This document shows, piece after piece, positions 16,072 through 22,864 of a stretch of DNA of 31,352 bases. The notes under the pieces were generated by a model. The model ran no database searches, was not told the origin of the DNA, and saw only the letters and a list, made by a program, of their open reading frames with translations. This DNA is from a virus. Location: the IMG/VR virus record IMGVR_UViG_3300044858_000928, positions 1 to 31,352 of that record. One strand, given 5' to 3'. Each line of letters begins with the position of its first letter. Position 1 is the stretch's first letter. The position numbers and the translations under genes were made by a program.

Positions 16072-16204
16072 AAGCCACCACCGCATTCATGCGCATACCA
16101 GCGGCGCACCACTCGCAGATTATGATTCCGTCACCCGTATCGTCAAGGTGGATTTCTAACTTGTTAGCGAACCCGCCCTTAGTGCTACATACCCAACACT
16201 TCAT
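16061..16204 (-). CDS. Mini zinc-ribbon protein (47 residues)
   Basis: ATG 16204 forms an ATGA overlap with the preceding stop. It encodes MKCWVCSTKGG ... IIICEWCAAG: two CxxC knuckles separated by a 24-residue acidic beta hairpin, the layout of a minimal rubredoxin-type ribbon. It probably binds one zinc. Function unknown. Confidence 0.72.
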   Translation of the reverse strand: MKCWVCSTKGGFANKLEIHLDDTGDGIIICEWCAAGMRMNAVVACGD

Positions 16205-16392
16205 GACTGGCGTTTCCTAACATTGAGGATGTTGGGCTTATAGCCCTGACCCTTCATCGCGATTTCTACGCGACTGGTAACAGCGTCCTTGATAAGAACA
16301 TTCTTCTTGCTTTGACTGGCGTTCAAGTCTTTGCGAAAAATATACGGCGTTTCGTCAAAGTCAAACTCCATGGTCACGACCATCTTAGGCAT
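16201..16392 (-). CDS. Hypothetical 63-residue protein
   Basis: ATG 16392 has an excellent site (AAGGAGAGCAA) and gives MPKMVVTMEFDFDETPYIFR ... NILNVRKRQS. An upstream extension to 16449 would run into the zinc-ribbon frame and is rejected. Acidic beta start with a basic C-terminal part (KKNVLIKDAVTSRVEIAMKG). No family is recognised. Confidence 0.72.
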   Translation of the reverse strand: MPKMVVTMEFDFDETPYIFRKDLNASQSKKNVLIKDAVTSRVEIAMKGQGYKPNILNVRKRQS

Positions 16393-16546
16393 TTGCTCTC
16401 CTTCTCTTAGTGGATTCAGCATGGCGGTCTGCGCATGCCGTACATACAAAAGTCAGTTCTTGCTCGCCGTTGTCGTACTGATACCAGCGCCCGACTAGGC
16501 GTTTAGCGGGGTTTCCGCACATAGGACAGTCTGTGAGTGGATTCAT
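16385..16546 (-). CDS. Mini zinc-ribbon protein (53 residues)
   Basis: ATG 16546 is in a TAATG junction with the previous stop. It reads CPMCGNPAKRLVGRWYQYDN ... FVCTACADRHAEST: CxxC-24-CxxC ribbon and a basic tail (KRRRANA). It resembles small zinc fingers that coat or escort nucleic acids. Its end overlaps the next gene by 8 bases and carries that gene's ribosome binding site. Confidence 0.75.
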   Translation of the reverse strand: MNPLTDCPMCGNPAKRLVGRWYQYDNGEQELTFVCTACADRHAESTKRRRANA

Positions 16547-16782
16547 TACACCCACCCGTTAATCTTGCGAATTGCCTCTGCGACTGCGCCAATGTGATGT
16601 TTAGCCGCGTCTTGGTTTTTACCATCGCGAACTAGGTAAGTGCGTAATGCGCCTGATATAAATGAGTAATCCCATAAATGCTTGGGGTTAAATACTGGCG
16701 CAATTTCGTGCGCCATTAAGATAACGAGTGGGTCTGATACAAGTGTTGTGACGGCAACATCATAATCTTTAGTGCGTAACAT
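16546..16782 (-). CDS. Hypothetical 78-residue protein
   Basis: A helical protein (LVSDPLVILMAHEIAPVFNP ... AVAEAIRKINGWV) with no cysteines and no clear membrane segment. Both ends are in TAATG-type junctions, so it is translated with its neighbours. No motif is recognised. Confidence 0.75.
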   Translation of the reverse strand: MLRTKDYDVAVTTLVSDPLVILMAHEIAPVFNPKHLWDYSFISGALRTYLVRDGKNQDAAKHHIGAVAEAIRKINGWV

Positions 16783-17102
16783 TATGCTACCTGCTTTACA
16801 TACAAGTAGTCGCCACTTGGCGAAAGTGTTACATTAAAACCAGCCTCGCTAAGGGCTGTGAGCATACGACCCATACGCTCTGTATGGCGTGGTTGAAACT
16901 TATCCCAACCTAAATAACTACTGCTTGCTTTGGTGTATTCAAGAATTACTACATCGTTATCTTGCTGTCCGTAAAACTCTACATATTGAAAACCCTCAGT
17001 CATGCCGCTAATGACGCGACCACGGGTTACAACTGACTTGCTTAATCCTGCATTGCTGAGGATTTTGGTTAGGTTGCCTTTGGTTAGTTTAACTGCCTTC
17101 AC
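16782..17102 (-). CDS. Hypothetical protein, first gene after promoter P1
   Basis: A 106-residue protein started at GTG 17102, which has the GAAAGGCAAGCAA site shared by the other promoter-proximal genes. An ATG-type start at 17174 would place the promoter and leader inside the protein and is rejected. The sequence has a lysine-rich start (VKAVKLTKGNLTKILSNAGL) then SYLGWDKFQPRHTERMGRML and SGDYLYVKQ. Probably an early gene; function unknown. Confidence 0.78.
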   Translation of the reverse strand: MKAVKLTKGNLTKILSNAGLSKSVVTRGRVISGMTEGFQYVEFYGQQDNDVVILEYTKASSSYLGWDKFQPRHTERMGRMLTALSEAGFNVTLSPSGDYLYVKQVA

Positions 17103-17121
17103 TTGCTTGCCTTTCGTTGGG

Positions 17122-17134
17122 GGGCTGTCTGCCC
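17122..17134 (-). promoter_or_regulatory. Leader hairpin after P1
   Basis: Minus strand GGGC-AGACA-GCCC, at the expected 5' end of the P1 transcript and just before the CCCCAACGAAAGGC ribosome binding site. It matches the hairpins of the other two promoter cassettes in place and form. Confidence 0.6.
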
Positions 17135-17145
17135 TGTTACTCCGT

Positions 17146-17208
17146 ACCATACGCCCGTTGGTATGCGGTGTCAAGAGTATTTACCAAAGTTTTTGTCACT
17201 ATTTTTGT
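17146..17208 (-). promoter_or_regulatory. Promoter P1 with upstream dyad
   Basis: Minus strand -35 TTGACA (17169-17174), a 17-base spacer and -10 TATGGT (17146-17151). Upstream lies an imperfect 17-bp dyad (17182-17198, TGACAAA-AAC-TTTGGTA) and a second ACAAAAA block 12 bases further. The same arrangement is found at 18582-18644 and 24490-24551. It drives the block beginning at 17102. Confidence 0.85.
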
Positions 17209-17216
17209 GAAGTCCG

Positions 17217-17693
17217 TCACCATTCAGGTTCGCTACCTACGAACACTTCTTTGGTTGCTCCGACAGTAAAGAATCCACCATCGCGAGGCCAAAGATAAGG
17301 AAGGTCTGTTGGTGGCATGTAGTGGCGGAAGTATTGCCCGTAATAAACTGGGTCTTTGCGGAGCAAATTACTGCGATGAGAAAGATGAAATGGTTGATAG
17401 CCGAACCACCACGGAATGCGATGTAGCGGTTTGATGTATTCCAGGAACTTATCGGCGAGCGCGTCTTCGAATCCGCGTCTGCGCCATTCCTGGCACATAG
17501 TCCAGCCGTATTGAGCCAAGGCGGGTATGTGTCCTTTCCACATAAGAACCGCAGGGTGGCGTGTCCAGCCCTTGTATTTACCTTCTAATGCTTGGATAAC
17601 TTGGTAAGCCTCAACGCGTTGCTTACCTAAGCGTTTGTTGTCTAAACAGTATGCTGATTCCTGCGCTGATGGGAATGGTAAAAAGGTTTGCAT
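17217..17693 (-). CDS. MSMEG_6728-type pyrimidine-dimer glycosylase-like protein
   Basis: A 158-residue protein: MQTFLPFPSAQESAYCLDNK RLGKQRVEAYQVIQAL, GWTRHPAVLMWKGH, then LHRIPWWFGYQPFHLSHRS. This matches the actinobacterial MSMEG_6728 family within the T4 endonuclease V (Pyr_excise) superfamily. In T4 enzyme the N-terminal Thr2 amine is catalytic; here Thr is the third residue. It would act on UV-damaged DNA. ATG 17693 has a strong site (AGGAGGCGTG); GTG 17696 is less likely. Confidence 0.82.
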   Translation of the reverse strand: MQTFLPFPSAQESAYCLDNKRLGKQRVEAYQVIQALEGKYKGWTRHPAVLMWKGHIPALAQYGWTMCQEWRRRGFEDALADKFLEYIKPLHRIPWWFGYQPFHLSHRSNLLRKDPVYYGQYFRHYMPPTDLPYLWPRDGGFFTVGATKEVFVGSEPEW

Positions 17694-17701
17694 CACGCCT
17701 C

Positions 17702-18154
17702 CTAGTGATGGTTGTAATCAACTTGTGGTTTGCCGTTCCATAAATGCATGTCTGCGTAATCTGTGAGTAATGCGTATTCGCCACCATCTCGGTATTGCTT
17801 GACCATACGGCGGAACTTGATAGGTTCTCCGTCTTGGCGCTCGCTAAAGTTCCATGATTCGCGGTCTGCCCACAATGAATAGTTCTTCCAAGTAGTGCCT
17901 GGTTGGACATAGCGTCCGTCATAGATTCCTGTATCGCCAGGAACATACTCAGCATTTAGTTCTGCGACCTCTACAAACTTAGCGGTGCGCTTTAGAACCT
18001 TGAAGTAATTAACATTATTGGCTTCGTAACCCCATTGGGCTACAAGAATGTCGCCTTCTTTGATGGTGCGGATTTCTTTGGGTGCTGGTTCTTCAATGAC
18101 TGGTGGTATCCAGTTTTTTAGAAAATCTGCGAATGTTGGGTTGATGTTTGACAT
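17702..18154 (-). CDS. Hypothetical protein with a GDILVAQWGYE motif
   Basis: A 150-residue protein. The segment GDILVAQWGYEANNVNYFKVLKRT (about 34-57) is a small beta-barrel type motif recurring in phage and plasmid proteins of unknown role (GD-I-x-x-x-W-G-Y). The C-terminal half has YSLWADRESWNFSERQDGEP. No enzyme motif. It is coupled to its neighbour by TAATG. Confidence 0.75.
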   Translation of the reverse strand: MSNINPTFADFLKNWIPPVIEEPAPKEIRTIKEGDILVAQWGYEANNVNYFKVLKRTAKFVEVAELNAEYVPGDTGIYDGRYVQPGTTWKNYSLWADRESWNFSERQDGEPIKFRRMVKQYRDGGEYALLTDYADMHLWNGKPQVDYNHH

Positions 18155-18534
18155 TAGCGAACTGCTTTTTGACGGATTGAATCATCAGGATTTACTGCCA
18201 TCCATCCGTTGCCCATCGCTACATACGCTGTAACTTTGAGTGTGTCGCGGTCAATTAGATACAAATACTGGTGGTCAATGTCATCGCTTTCGCTATACCA
18301 GGTTTGGTTATGGCTGTGTGAATCTGCTATGTGTTCTGATGAGTTAAATGAACGCCAGTGATTACCGCAAATGTAAGCAACTGGGTCTAGGTCTTGCTTA
18401 CCAGCGGCTACATAATTTTTAATAACGCGATTTAGTGCTGGCAACATGGCGCTTGGATATCCATCAAAGTGGACATACTTTGCCTTGAAACCATCTATTG
18501 AAGTCCTTACTCCGACTAGGGCGTGTGTGGACAT
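18154..18534 (-). CDS. Hypothetical protein, first gene after promoter P2
   Basis: A 126-residue protein with VRTSIDGFKAKYVHFDGYPSA near the N-terminus, the beginning of a small phage family (xYVHxDGYPS), and later YLYLIDRDTLKVTAYVAMG. No catalytic residues are recognisable. ATG follows the GAAGGAAGGCACAAA site shared with other promoter-proximal genes. Confidence 0.78.
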   Translation of the reverse strand: MSTHALVGVRTSIDGFKAKYVHFDGYPSAMLPALNRVIKNYVAAGKQDLDPVAYICGNHWRSFNSSEHIADSHSHNQTWYSESDDIDHQYLYLIDRDTLKVTAYVAMGNGWMAVNPDDSIRQKAVR

Positions 18535-18557
18535 TTTGTGCCTTCCTTCTGTTTGGG

Positions 18558-18571
18558 GCGCTGTGTTGCGC
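18558..18571 (-). promoter_or_regulatory. Leader hairpin after P2
   Basis: Minus strand GCGC-AACACA-GCGC, in the same position relative to promoter and ribosome binding site as the GGGC/GCCC hairpins of P1 and P3. The stem sequence differs while the stem itself is kept, which suggests structure matters. Confidence 0.5.
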
Positions 18572-18581
18572 TGTTAGTCCA

Positions 18582-18644
18582 AACATACGCGCATAAATTA
18601 CGCGTGTCAAGGATATTTCACAAAGTTTTTGTAACTATTTTTGT
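18582..18644 (-). promoter_or_regulatory. Promoter P2 with upstream dyad
   Basis: Minus strand -35 TTGACA (18605-18610), 17-base spacer, -10 TATGTT (18582-18587). The upstream dyad TTACAAA-AAC-TTTGTGA spans 18618-18634, and a further ACAAAAA copy 12 bases away. It drives the 18534-17217 genes. Confidence 0.88.
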
Positions 18645-18652
18645 GGCGTTGC

Positions 18653-19033
18653 TTACACTAATTCTTTTTCTGCGATTTGGATTTTTACACCAGGAACTAA
18701 TCCATAATTCTTTTTTGCGTATATCTCAACCACTTGCGCGTCATCTAAATAAGCAATAGCAGTTAATGAATCTAAGACAGCACGAATTAACTTATCTAAA
18801 TCAGGTGGCACACTTGGAAAATCTCGTTTGACTGTTTTGGGTTTCTGAAGAATAAATTGCATTGTAATTGTTACTGGTTCGCGTGTGGGTCGAGCGCCCG
18901 CCTTCCTGGCGGCGAAGGCAATAGAAGACCGCCAAGCCGCGAGCGCCGACCCCTGACTATGAATGATGTGACCATTAATCACTTTCATAGAACCCTGGGA
19001 GATGGGTTGTCCTTCTACGCGAAATTCAATCAC
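18653..19033 (-). CDS. RusA-type Holliday junction resolvase
   Basis: A 126-residue endonuclease. The family signature is PPDLDKLIRAVLDSLTAIAY (76-95) with D78, D80, K81, D88 and the following LDD (96-98). RusA cuts four-way junctions formed during phage recombination and replication. It starts with GTG in a GTGA overlap with the previous stop. Its partners here are the annealing protein, SSB and the Cas4-like nuclease. Confidence 0.9.
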   Translation of the reverse strand: MIEFRVEGQPISQGSMKVINGHIIHSQGSALAAWRSSIAFAARKAGARPTREPVTITMQFILQKPKTVKRDFPSVPPDLDKLIRAVLDSLTAIAYLDDAQVVEIYAKKNYGLVPGVKIQIAEKELV

Positions 19034-19221
19034 ATAATAATTGTAACTGGTTCAGTAGTTATGGTCGCAGTATGGTGTCCTTCATTATCAGATAAAAATA
19101 AATCATAAGTTCCGATTCTGTCAGGACCAAGGACGGATTGTAATGTCCAGGTTTTGTTGGCTACTACTACTTGGTCGCCCATCTGTAATAGTGACGGGTC
19201 AATTTTGACTGCCTTAGACAT
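19030..19221 (-). CDS. Small hypothetical beta protein
   Basis: A 63-residue protein from ATG 19221, preceded by AAGGAGTGGTT. The sequence (QMGDQVVVANKTWTLQSVLG ... LFLSDNEGHHTATI) suggests a small beta barrel. No motif is recognised. An upstream GTG at 19227 is less well placed. Confidence 0.7.
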   Translation of the reverse strand: MSKAVKIDPSLLQMGDQVVVANKTWTLQSVLGPDRIGTYDLFLSDNEGHHTATITTEPVTIIM

Positions 19222-19263
19222 AACCACTCCTTTCGTAATGATTATGAATAATTGTAATCCTTT

Positions 19264-20064
19264 CTAGTGATTTACGCCACGCAATTTCGCCATGAGTTCC
19301 GCCTTCACACTTGGGTCAAGTCGCCCTGCTTTTTCTTCGCGCTCGCGAAGTTCTCTCTGCCACTTCTCATGTTGCTCCCGTTCTAGTTCCCGTCTTGCTT
19401 CGGCTTCTGCCTTAGCCTTTGCCGCTTTTTCCTCAGCGGTCAGGGTTCTAACGGGTAGCGGCTCATCTCCCCAGCGCCCCTGGTTAAGCCAGGTTGAAGG
19501 GTGAGGGGTGAACTCATCTACCCGATTAGGGTCACTAGCAAACCGCCTCGCGCCCTCAATAATGTCTTCGGGTGTTGCGCCCTTGACCGCCTTCTCAAAC
19601 GCCGCCTTAGCGACTATCTTGCCCACTTTTCTTGGATAGATTTTCCAAAACACATCAAATGACTGGGTGGTTATGGGTGGTTCAACAGGATGGTTCTTGG
19701 GGCGTTGTTGTCGCCCCGTGACTGGCGTTGTTGTCGCCCCGTCTGTTTCTCCTTGTCGCCCCGTCACGCTGTCGCCCCGTAATCTATACAGGTTAATTGT
19801 GTATCGGTGCGGTCTGCGGTCTTCCCTACATGTGGCTGAACCGCCCGCATGTTTCTCCATACGCACATACCCCAGCCTCACAAGGCTATTGACGCAACGC
19901 TGTACAGTCCTAATGGACACACTTGCTTTGTTCGCAATAGTCGCCTGAGAAGGCCAAGCCTCTGTGCCATCATCACTTGCGTGGTCAGCGATAACCAAAA
20001 GAATCATCTTCTCTGTCGTAGGTAAGTTTGTTCGCCATACTTCCGCCATAACCCGAATGCTCAT
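19264..20064 (-). CDS. Replication initiator-like winged-helix protein
   Basis: A 266-residue protein. The N-terminal part is a HTH_36-type winged helix: MILLVIADHASDDGTEAWPS, then TIANKASVSIRTVQRCVNSL, then YVRMEKHAGG. A Pro/Thr linker follows, then FDVFWKIYPRKVGKIVAKAA ... PHPSTWLNQGRW, the conserved block of phage replication proteins. The last third is a charged coiled coil (about 195-255). It likely recognises the origin or loads a host helicase. ATG 20064 (GGGAGGCTT upstream) is preferred over 20085. Confidence 0.85.
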   Translation of the reverse strand: MSIRVMAEVWRTNLPTTEKMILLVIADHASDDGTEAWPSQATIANKASVSIRTVQRCVNSLVRLGYVRMEKHAGGSATCREDRRPHRYTINLYRLRGDSVTGRQGETDGATTTPVTGRQQRPKNHPVEPPITTQSFDVFWKIYPRKVGKIVAKAAFEKAVKGATPEDIIEGARRFASDPNRVDEFTPHPSTWLNQGRWGDEPLPVRTLTAEEKAAKAKAEAEARRELEREQHEKWQRELREREEKAGRLDPSVKAELMAKLRGVNH

Positions 20065-20386
20065 AAGCCTCCCATACCTGGTCAAATGTTATGCCGTATT
20101 GCTCCAAATCAAAGCGGGCGCGCCGAAGTTGGGCAGGATATTTTTTTGGTTGGGATAAGGAGCGGCGTTCCATACTGGTCATGCCACCCCAAACCCCATA
20201 GTCTTCATGCGCGAACGCATACGAAAGACATTCCTTCCAAATCGGGCAAGCCGCGCAAATGCTTCTTACGGCGTTGATGTAATCGTAAGCCTTAATACTT
20301 CTTTCTTCTTCAACTGCGTAAAACAAATCGGTGTTTGAGCCAAAACATGCTCCCGATTTCCAATTTACTTCGCTGAACTTGGGCAT
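19985..20386 (-). CDS. WhiB-like Fe-S transcription factor
   Basis: A 133-residue WhiB protein. Cluster cysteines are C14 (GACFG), C44, C47 and C53 (CAACPIWKEC), followed by the beta-turn GVWGG (64-68) that contacts sigma factor. The family is restricted to actinobacteria and their phages (for example mycobacteriophage TM4). It binds the principal sigma factor region 4 and could govern the three repeated promoters, but no AT-hook is evident. The last 80 bases overlap the start of the replication initiator. ATG 20386 (GGAG upstream) is chosen. Confidence 0.92.
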   Translation of the reverse strand: MPKFSEVNWKSGACFGSNTDLFYAVEEERSIKAYDYINAVRSICAACPIWKECLSYAFAHEDYGVWGGMTSMERRSLSQPKKYPAQLRRARFDLEQYGITFDQVWEAYEHSGYGGSMANKLTYDREDDSFGYR

Positions 20387-21039
20387 CCAATTTCTCCAGT
20401 CGGGTCGTAGTATCCGCAATACTTTGCGCAAAACGAAACCCGCTCGGTTGGTTCGGGCGCTGGGTCGTTGTTAGCAACTATCGCTCGAATATCATCTAAC
20501 CATGCCAGCCCCTCTAAAGCAATAGCCTCAGAGTATGGTTCTAAGTGAACTCTAATGTCTGCCATTTCTCCATCCCTGGGGATAGCGACTAGAGAAACAT
20601 GATTTACTGTGTAACCCTCCTGGGCTAATAACCAGCCGTATAGGTGAACCTGATACAACTGAGCGGCGCTTGGGAAATACCGAAGGCTCTTGACCTTTGT
20701 AGTTTTCCAATCCACAACTAGTCCAATGTCTTTGATAAATAAATCCACATTGCCAGTAATCTTTGGGTTACTGACCTTGTGTTCAATAAGAAAGTTATCG
20801 CCAAATGGGTCTTCGCGCACTATGGCTTCTTGAATACCATGATGAATAAAAGTTCCCATAATTGCGGCTAGGACTTCGGTGTTTGGATTAGTCGCGGGGG
20901 TGCGCGAAATCATGTGCCAAACTCGCCGCCTACAACCGCCTACGGCACTTGGACCCACATCAACCTGTTTAGACCGCTCCCGCTGTCCATCATGCGCTGT
21001 AAGCGCCGTAGATAGCATTTTGTGTAAGTCTATGTTCAT
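20365..21039 (-). CDS. Cas4/RecB-like Fe-S exonuclease (PD-(D/E)xK)
   Basis: A 224-residue nuclease. Motifs: a lone Cys36 (GGCRRR), H66/H67, GNVDLF (D99), VVDWKTTK (D110, K112) and QLYQVHLYG (QxxxY, 127-135), with C204, C208 and C219 at the end. One early and three late cysteines are the 4Fe-4S pattern of Cas4/AddB-type nucleases. It would process ends to single strands for the annealing protein. There is no CRISPR locus, so this is the phage recombination version. ATG 21039 is in an ATGA junction. Confidence 0.9.
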   Translation of the reverse strand: MNIDLHKMLSTALTAHDGQRERSKQVDVGPSAVGGCRRRVWHMISRTPATNPNTEVLAAIMGTFIHHGIQEAIVREDPFGDNFLIEHKVSNPKITGNVDLFIKDIGLVVDWKTTKVKSLRYFPSAAQLYQVHLYGWLLAQEGYTVNHVSLVAIPRDGEMADIRVHLEPYSEAIALEGLAWLDDIRAIVANNDPAPEPTERVSFCAKYCGYYDPTGEIGCPSSAK

Positions 21040-21215
21040 GCCTCTCCCTTGATAGTTTCGATAATTCTTTCGACCATAGCACCTGTGGCAATAGTTCCAC
21101 AAGGCTCACACACACAAATTGGCATGTGACTTTGCCTAACTTCTTCCGCGATTTTGTTTCGCCAATAAACTTCCCAACCTTTGTCGGTCAATAAATATCC
21201 AACATCATCTACCAT
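21036..21215 (-). CDS. Small CxCxxC-containing protein
   Basis: A 59-residue protein from ATG 21215. It reads MVDDVGYLLTDKGWEVYWRN then ICVCEPCGTIATG and a helical end. CVCEPC may bind zinc. The N-terminal 30 residues resemble a winged-helix wing (LLTDKGWEVY). It overlaps the preceding gene by 7 bases. Confidence 0.68.
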   Translation of the reverse strand: MVDDVGYLLTDKGWEVYWRNKIAEEVRQSHMPICVCEPCGTIATGAMVERIIETIKGEA

Positions 21216-21823
21216 TGAACCCACCACCCTGCGAACCATGCCCAAATCGTTTCTAAATACAAAGCCCATTCTTTTTGCCATTCTGCCCAATAGTCAATGA
21301 CTTCTTCTTCTTCGGGCGTAGGCTCTACTGGAATCGCCGTAGGCTTAGGCGCTGGCGGGGTTACAACTGTTTCCGCGGTTACAACAGCCTTTTGTTCTAA
21401 CGGTGTCGCTACGGGCGCAATAGGGTTAATTCTTTCAATGACTGTGGTTTGAGCAGTCACTTCTATCTTAGGCTCTGCTACTGGTTCGGGAAGTGTAACT
21501 TTCACTTCGTTCTTAGTAGTAATTGTCCATTCGTTCGTTGGTATATCCACTTTGACTTCAGTATTGGCTCGTTGTCCAGCACCGATACCAGCAACATTTC
21601 CGTTTGTGTCTGCATTAGTTTGTAGAACAAAACGCTGTCCTGGTTTTAGTAGGTCTTTACTGACCGCGCTGTTTGGGTCGCCACATACAGAAGGCGTACA
21701 TACAATGGCTTGGCTTACTGCGTTGCCTGATGAATCAACAATTACCCATGCGCCAGGTTCTTCTGCCTGTGCGGGCATTGGTATAGCAATTAGTATGGCT
21801 ACTAATATCAGTATTCGCTTCAT
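21209..21823 (-). CDS. Secreted protein with a tryptophan-rich C-terminal tail
   Basis: A 204-residue protein. Residues 1-20 are a signal peptide (MKRILILVAILIAIPMPAQA). The mature part begins EEPGAWVIVDSSGNAVSQ, carries two cysteines (CTPSVC) and beta segments, then a long Pro/Val/Thr linker (about 110-170), an acidic stretch (EEEEVIDYW) and a tail with eight tryptophans in about 28 residues (AWFAGWWVQW at the end). The tail could sit at the membrane. Export of a phage protein in a non-lysis region suggests alteration of the host surface or superinfection exclusion. Confidence 0.8.
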   Translation of the reverse strand: MKRILILVAILIAIPMPAQAEEPGAWVIVDSSGNAVSQAIVCTPSVCGDPNSAVSKDLLKPGQRFVLQTNADTNGNVAGIGAGQRANTEVKVDIPTNEWTITTKNEVKVTLPEPVAEPKIEVTAQTTVIERINPIAPVATPLEQKAVVTAETVVTPPAPKPTAIPVEPTPEEEEVIDYWAEWQKEWALYLETIWAWFAGWWVQW

Positions 21824-22191
21824 AACACATCCAAACTTGTCCGAACGCTTGTTCCAATAGAACGAGCGATATCTACTTGGGTTCTAATTCTTTGAGCGTT
21901 GGCTCTAGCACCACGCACTAAGGCTTCAGCCGAAGCCATGCGCAGATGTAATTCCTCGTTTTCAACTATCGCAATATCCTCGCGCTCGCCGACTGTGTAG
22001 TTCTTGCCATTAGGGGCAGAACGACCAGCCCTGCTAAGGCGTGACTTTGCCAAAGCAATTTCGTATTGCGCTTTGATAGATAAGTAATGGCTCTCAGCCT
22101 CAACGAGTTCTGAATGCGAGTCATCTATTTCGCGGGATAAATCTTTTAGACGGCTCTCAACCATCTGTGGAGTTAGAACGACATTACTCAT
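21820..22191 (-). CDS. Helical coiled-coil hypothetical protein
   Basis: A 123-residue protein, helical throughout (ESRLKDLSREIDDSHSELVE ... QIRTQVDIARSIGTSVRTSL) with a basic mid-section. Similar small coiled-coil proteins accompany recombination genes in actinophages. No enzymatic motif. It starts with ATG and overlaps its neighbours by 4-8 bases. Confidence 0.78.
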   Translation of the reverse strand: MSNVVLTPQMVESRLKDLSREIDDSHSELVEAESHYLSIKAQYEIALAKSRLSRAGRSAPNGKNYTVGEREDIAIVENEELHLRMASAEALVRGARANAQRIRTQVDIARSIGTSVRTSLDVL

Positions 22192-22402
22192 TCTTAGCCT
22201 CCTGGATTTTCATTACCTTTGCCGCGTCAGCGGATAAATCCATAATGTCGGGAACTACCGCAAACCCAGCCTTCTCCATAGCGAGCGCCAGTTCTATTGG
22301 ACTCTCGGTTAAATATTGGGATATTGCTTTGATTCCCATAATGTTCAGATGAACGCCAACCACAAAACCAGCGGGCGGCTCAAAGCGTTTGTTTTTACTC
22401 AT
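22184..22402 (-). CDS. Hypothetical 72-residue protein
   Basis: A small helical protein (NIMGIKAISQYLTESPIELA ... MDLSADAAKVMKIQEA) between basic ends. No cysteines or membrane segment. It overlaps its neighbours by 8 bases at both ends, in a recombination cluster. Function unknown. Confidence 0.75.
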   Translation of the reverse strand: MSKNKRFEPPAGFVVGVHLNIMGIKAISQYLTESPIELALAMEKAGFAVVPDIMDLSADAAKVMKIQEAKNE

Positions 22403-22547
22403 GTCGCTCTCCTATTGGTGCTAGATGTTCGTCACTACTGATGATTTTTAGACGAGTGTGAATCCGAATTTCGCCATCTGTGTCTTCAGATACTTCGGCG
22501 TTCGGAGCAACTTTTAAGATGTATTCCATAAGGTCAGCAAGAGTCAT
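22395..22547 (-). CDS. Hypothetical 50-residue protein
   Basis: From ATG 22547 (ATGA junction) it reads MTLADLMEYILKVAPNAEVS ... RLKIISSDEHLAPIGERHE. A helix followed by two or three strands. The upstream ORF start at 22577 would run through the previous gene and is rejected. Function unknown. Confidence 0.7.
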   Translation of the reverse strand: MTLADLMEYILKVAPNAEVSEDTDGEIRIHTRLKIISSDEHLAPIGERHE

Positions 22548-22864
22548 AACAACATGTCGCTTCCTGCGATACGCCACACGATACAGTCGTGACCTTTGGC
22601 GTTTTTACGGGTTACACCTGTGTCTATTAGATAGCCGTCTTTGACCAGCGAGCCTCTTGTGGGTCGCATAGTGTTGCCGTCTATGTTGAGGTTCGCCTGT
22701 GCTTCCTCATCTGTCGCGCCATTTAGCCCACGCCTTACAAAGTATTCATACACTTGACGGCGTAATGTGCCTGTCCTGGGTAAGACTTGTTCAGCGGCTT
22801 GGCGTGATGTGCGTTGTGCGTTAGCCGATACAACGGCAATGTTGCGGTCTATTGGGTTACGCAC
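22544..22864 (-). CDS. Winged-helix DNA-binding protein
   Basis: A 106-residue protein. Residues 35-95 form a winged helix: LRRQVYEYFVRRGLNGATDE, QANLNIDGNTMRPTRGSLVK, then the wing YLIDTGVTRKNAKG. The family occurs in phage recombination clusters. It might regulate the recombination operon. It begins at GTG, overlapping the annealing gene by 8 bases. Confidence 0.8.
   Translation of the reverse strand: MRNPIDRNIAVVSANAQRTSRQAAEQVLPRTGTLRRQVYEYFVRRGLNGATDEEAQANLNIDGNTMRPTRGSLVKDGYLIDTGVTRKNAKGHDCIVWRIAGSDMLL

Noticed and set aside
15842-16159. 105-codon plus-strand frame
   Set aside because: It lies over three minus-strand genes joined by ATGA overlaps (15659, 15919, 16061), all with protein-like features, while the plus-strand product has none.
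16782-17174. Longer start (17174) for the P1-proximal gene
   Set aside because: It would place the -10 box, transcript start and leader hairpin within the protein. GTG 17102 has the shared ribosome binding site.
20365-21039. Cas4-like nuclease as part of a CRISPR system
   Set aside because: No repeat array or other cas gene is present. The gene is between WhiB and small phage genes, near the annealing protein, as in phage recombination clusters.
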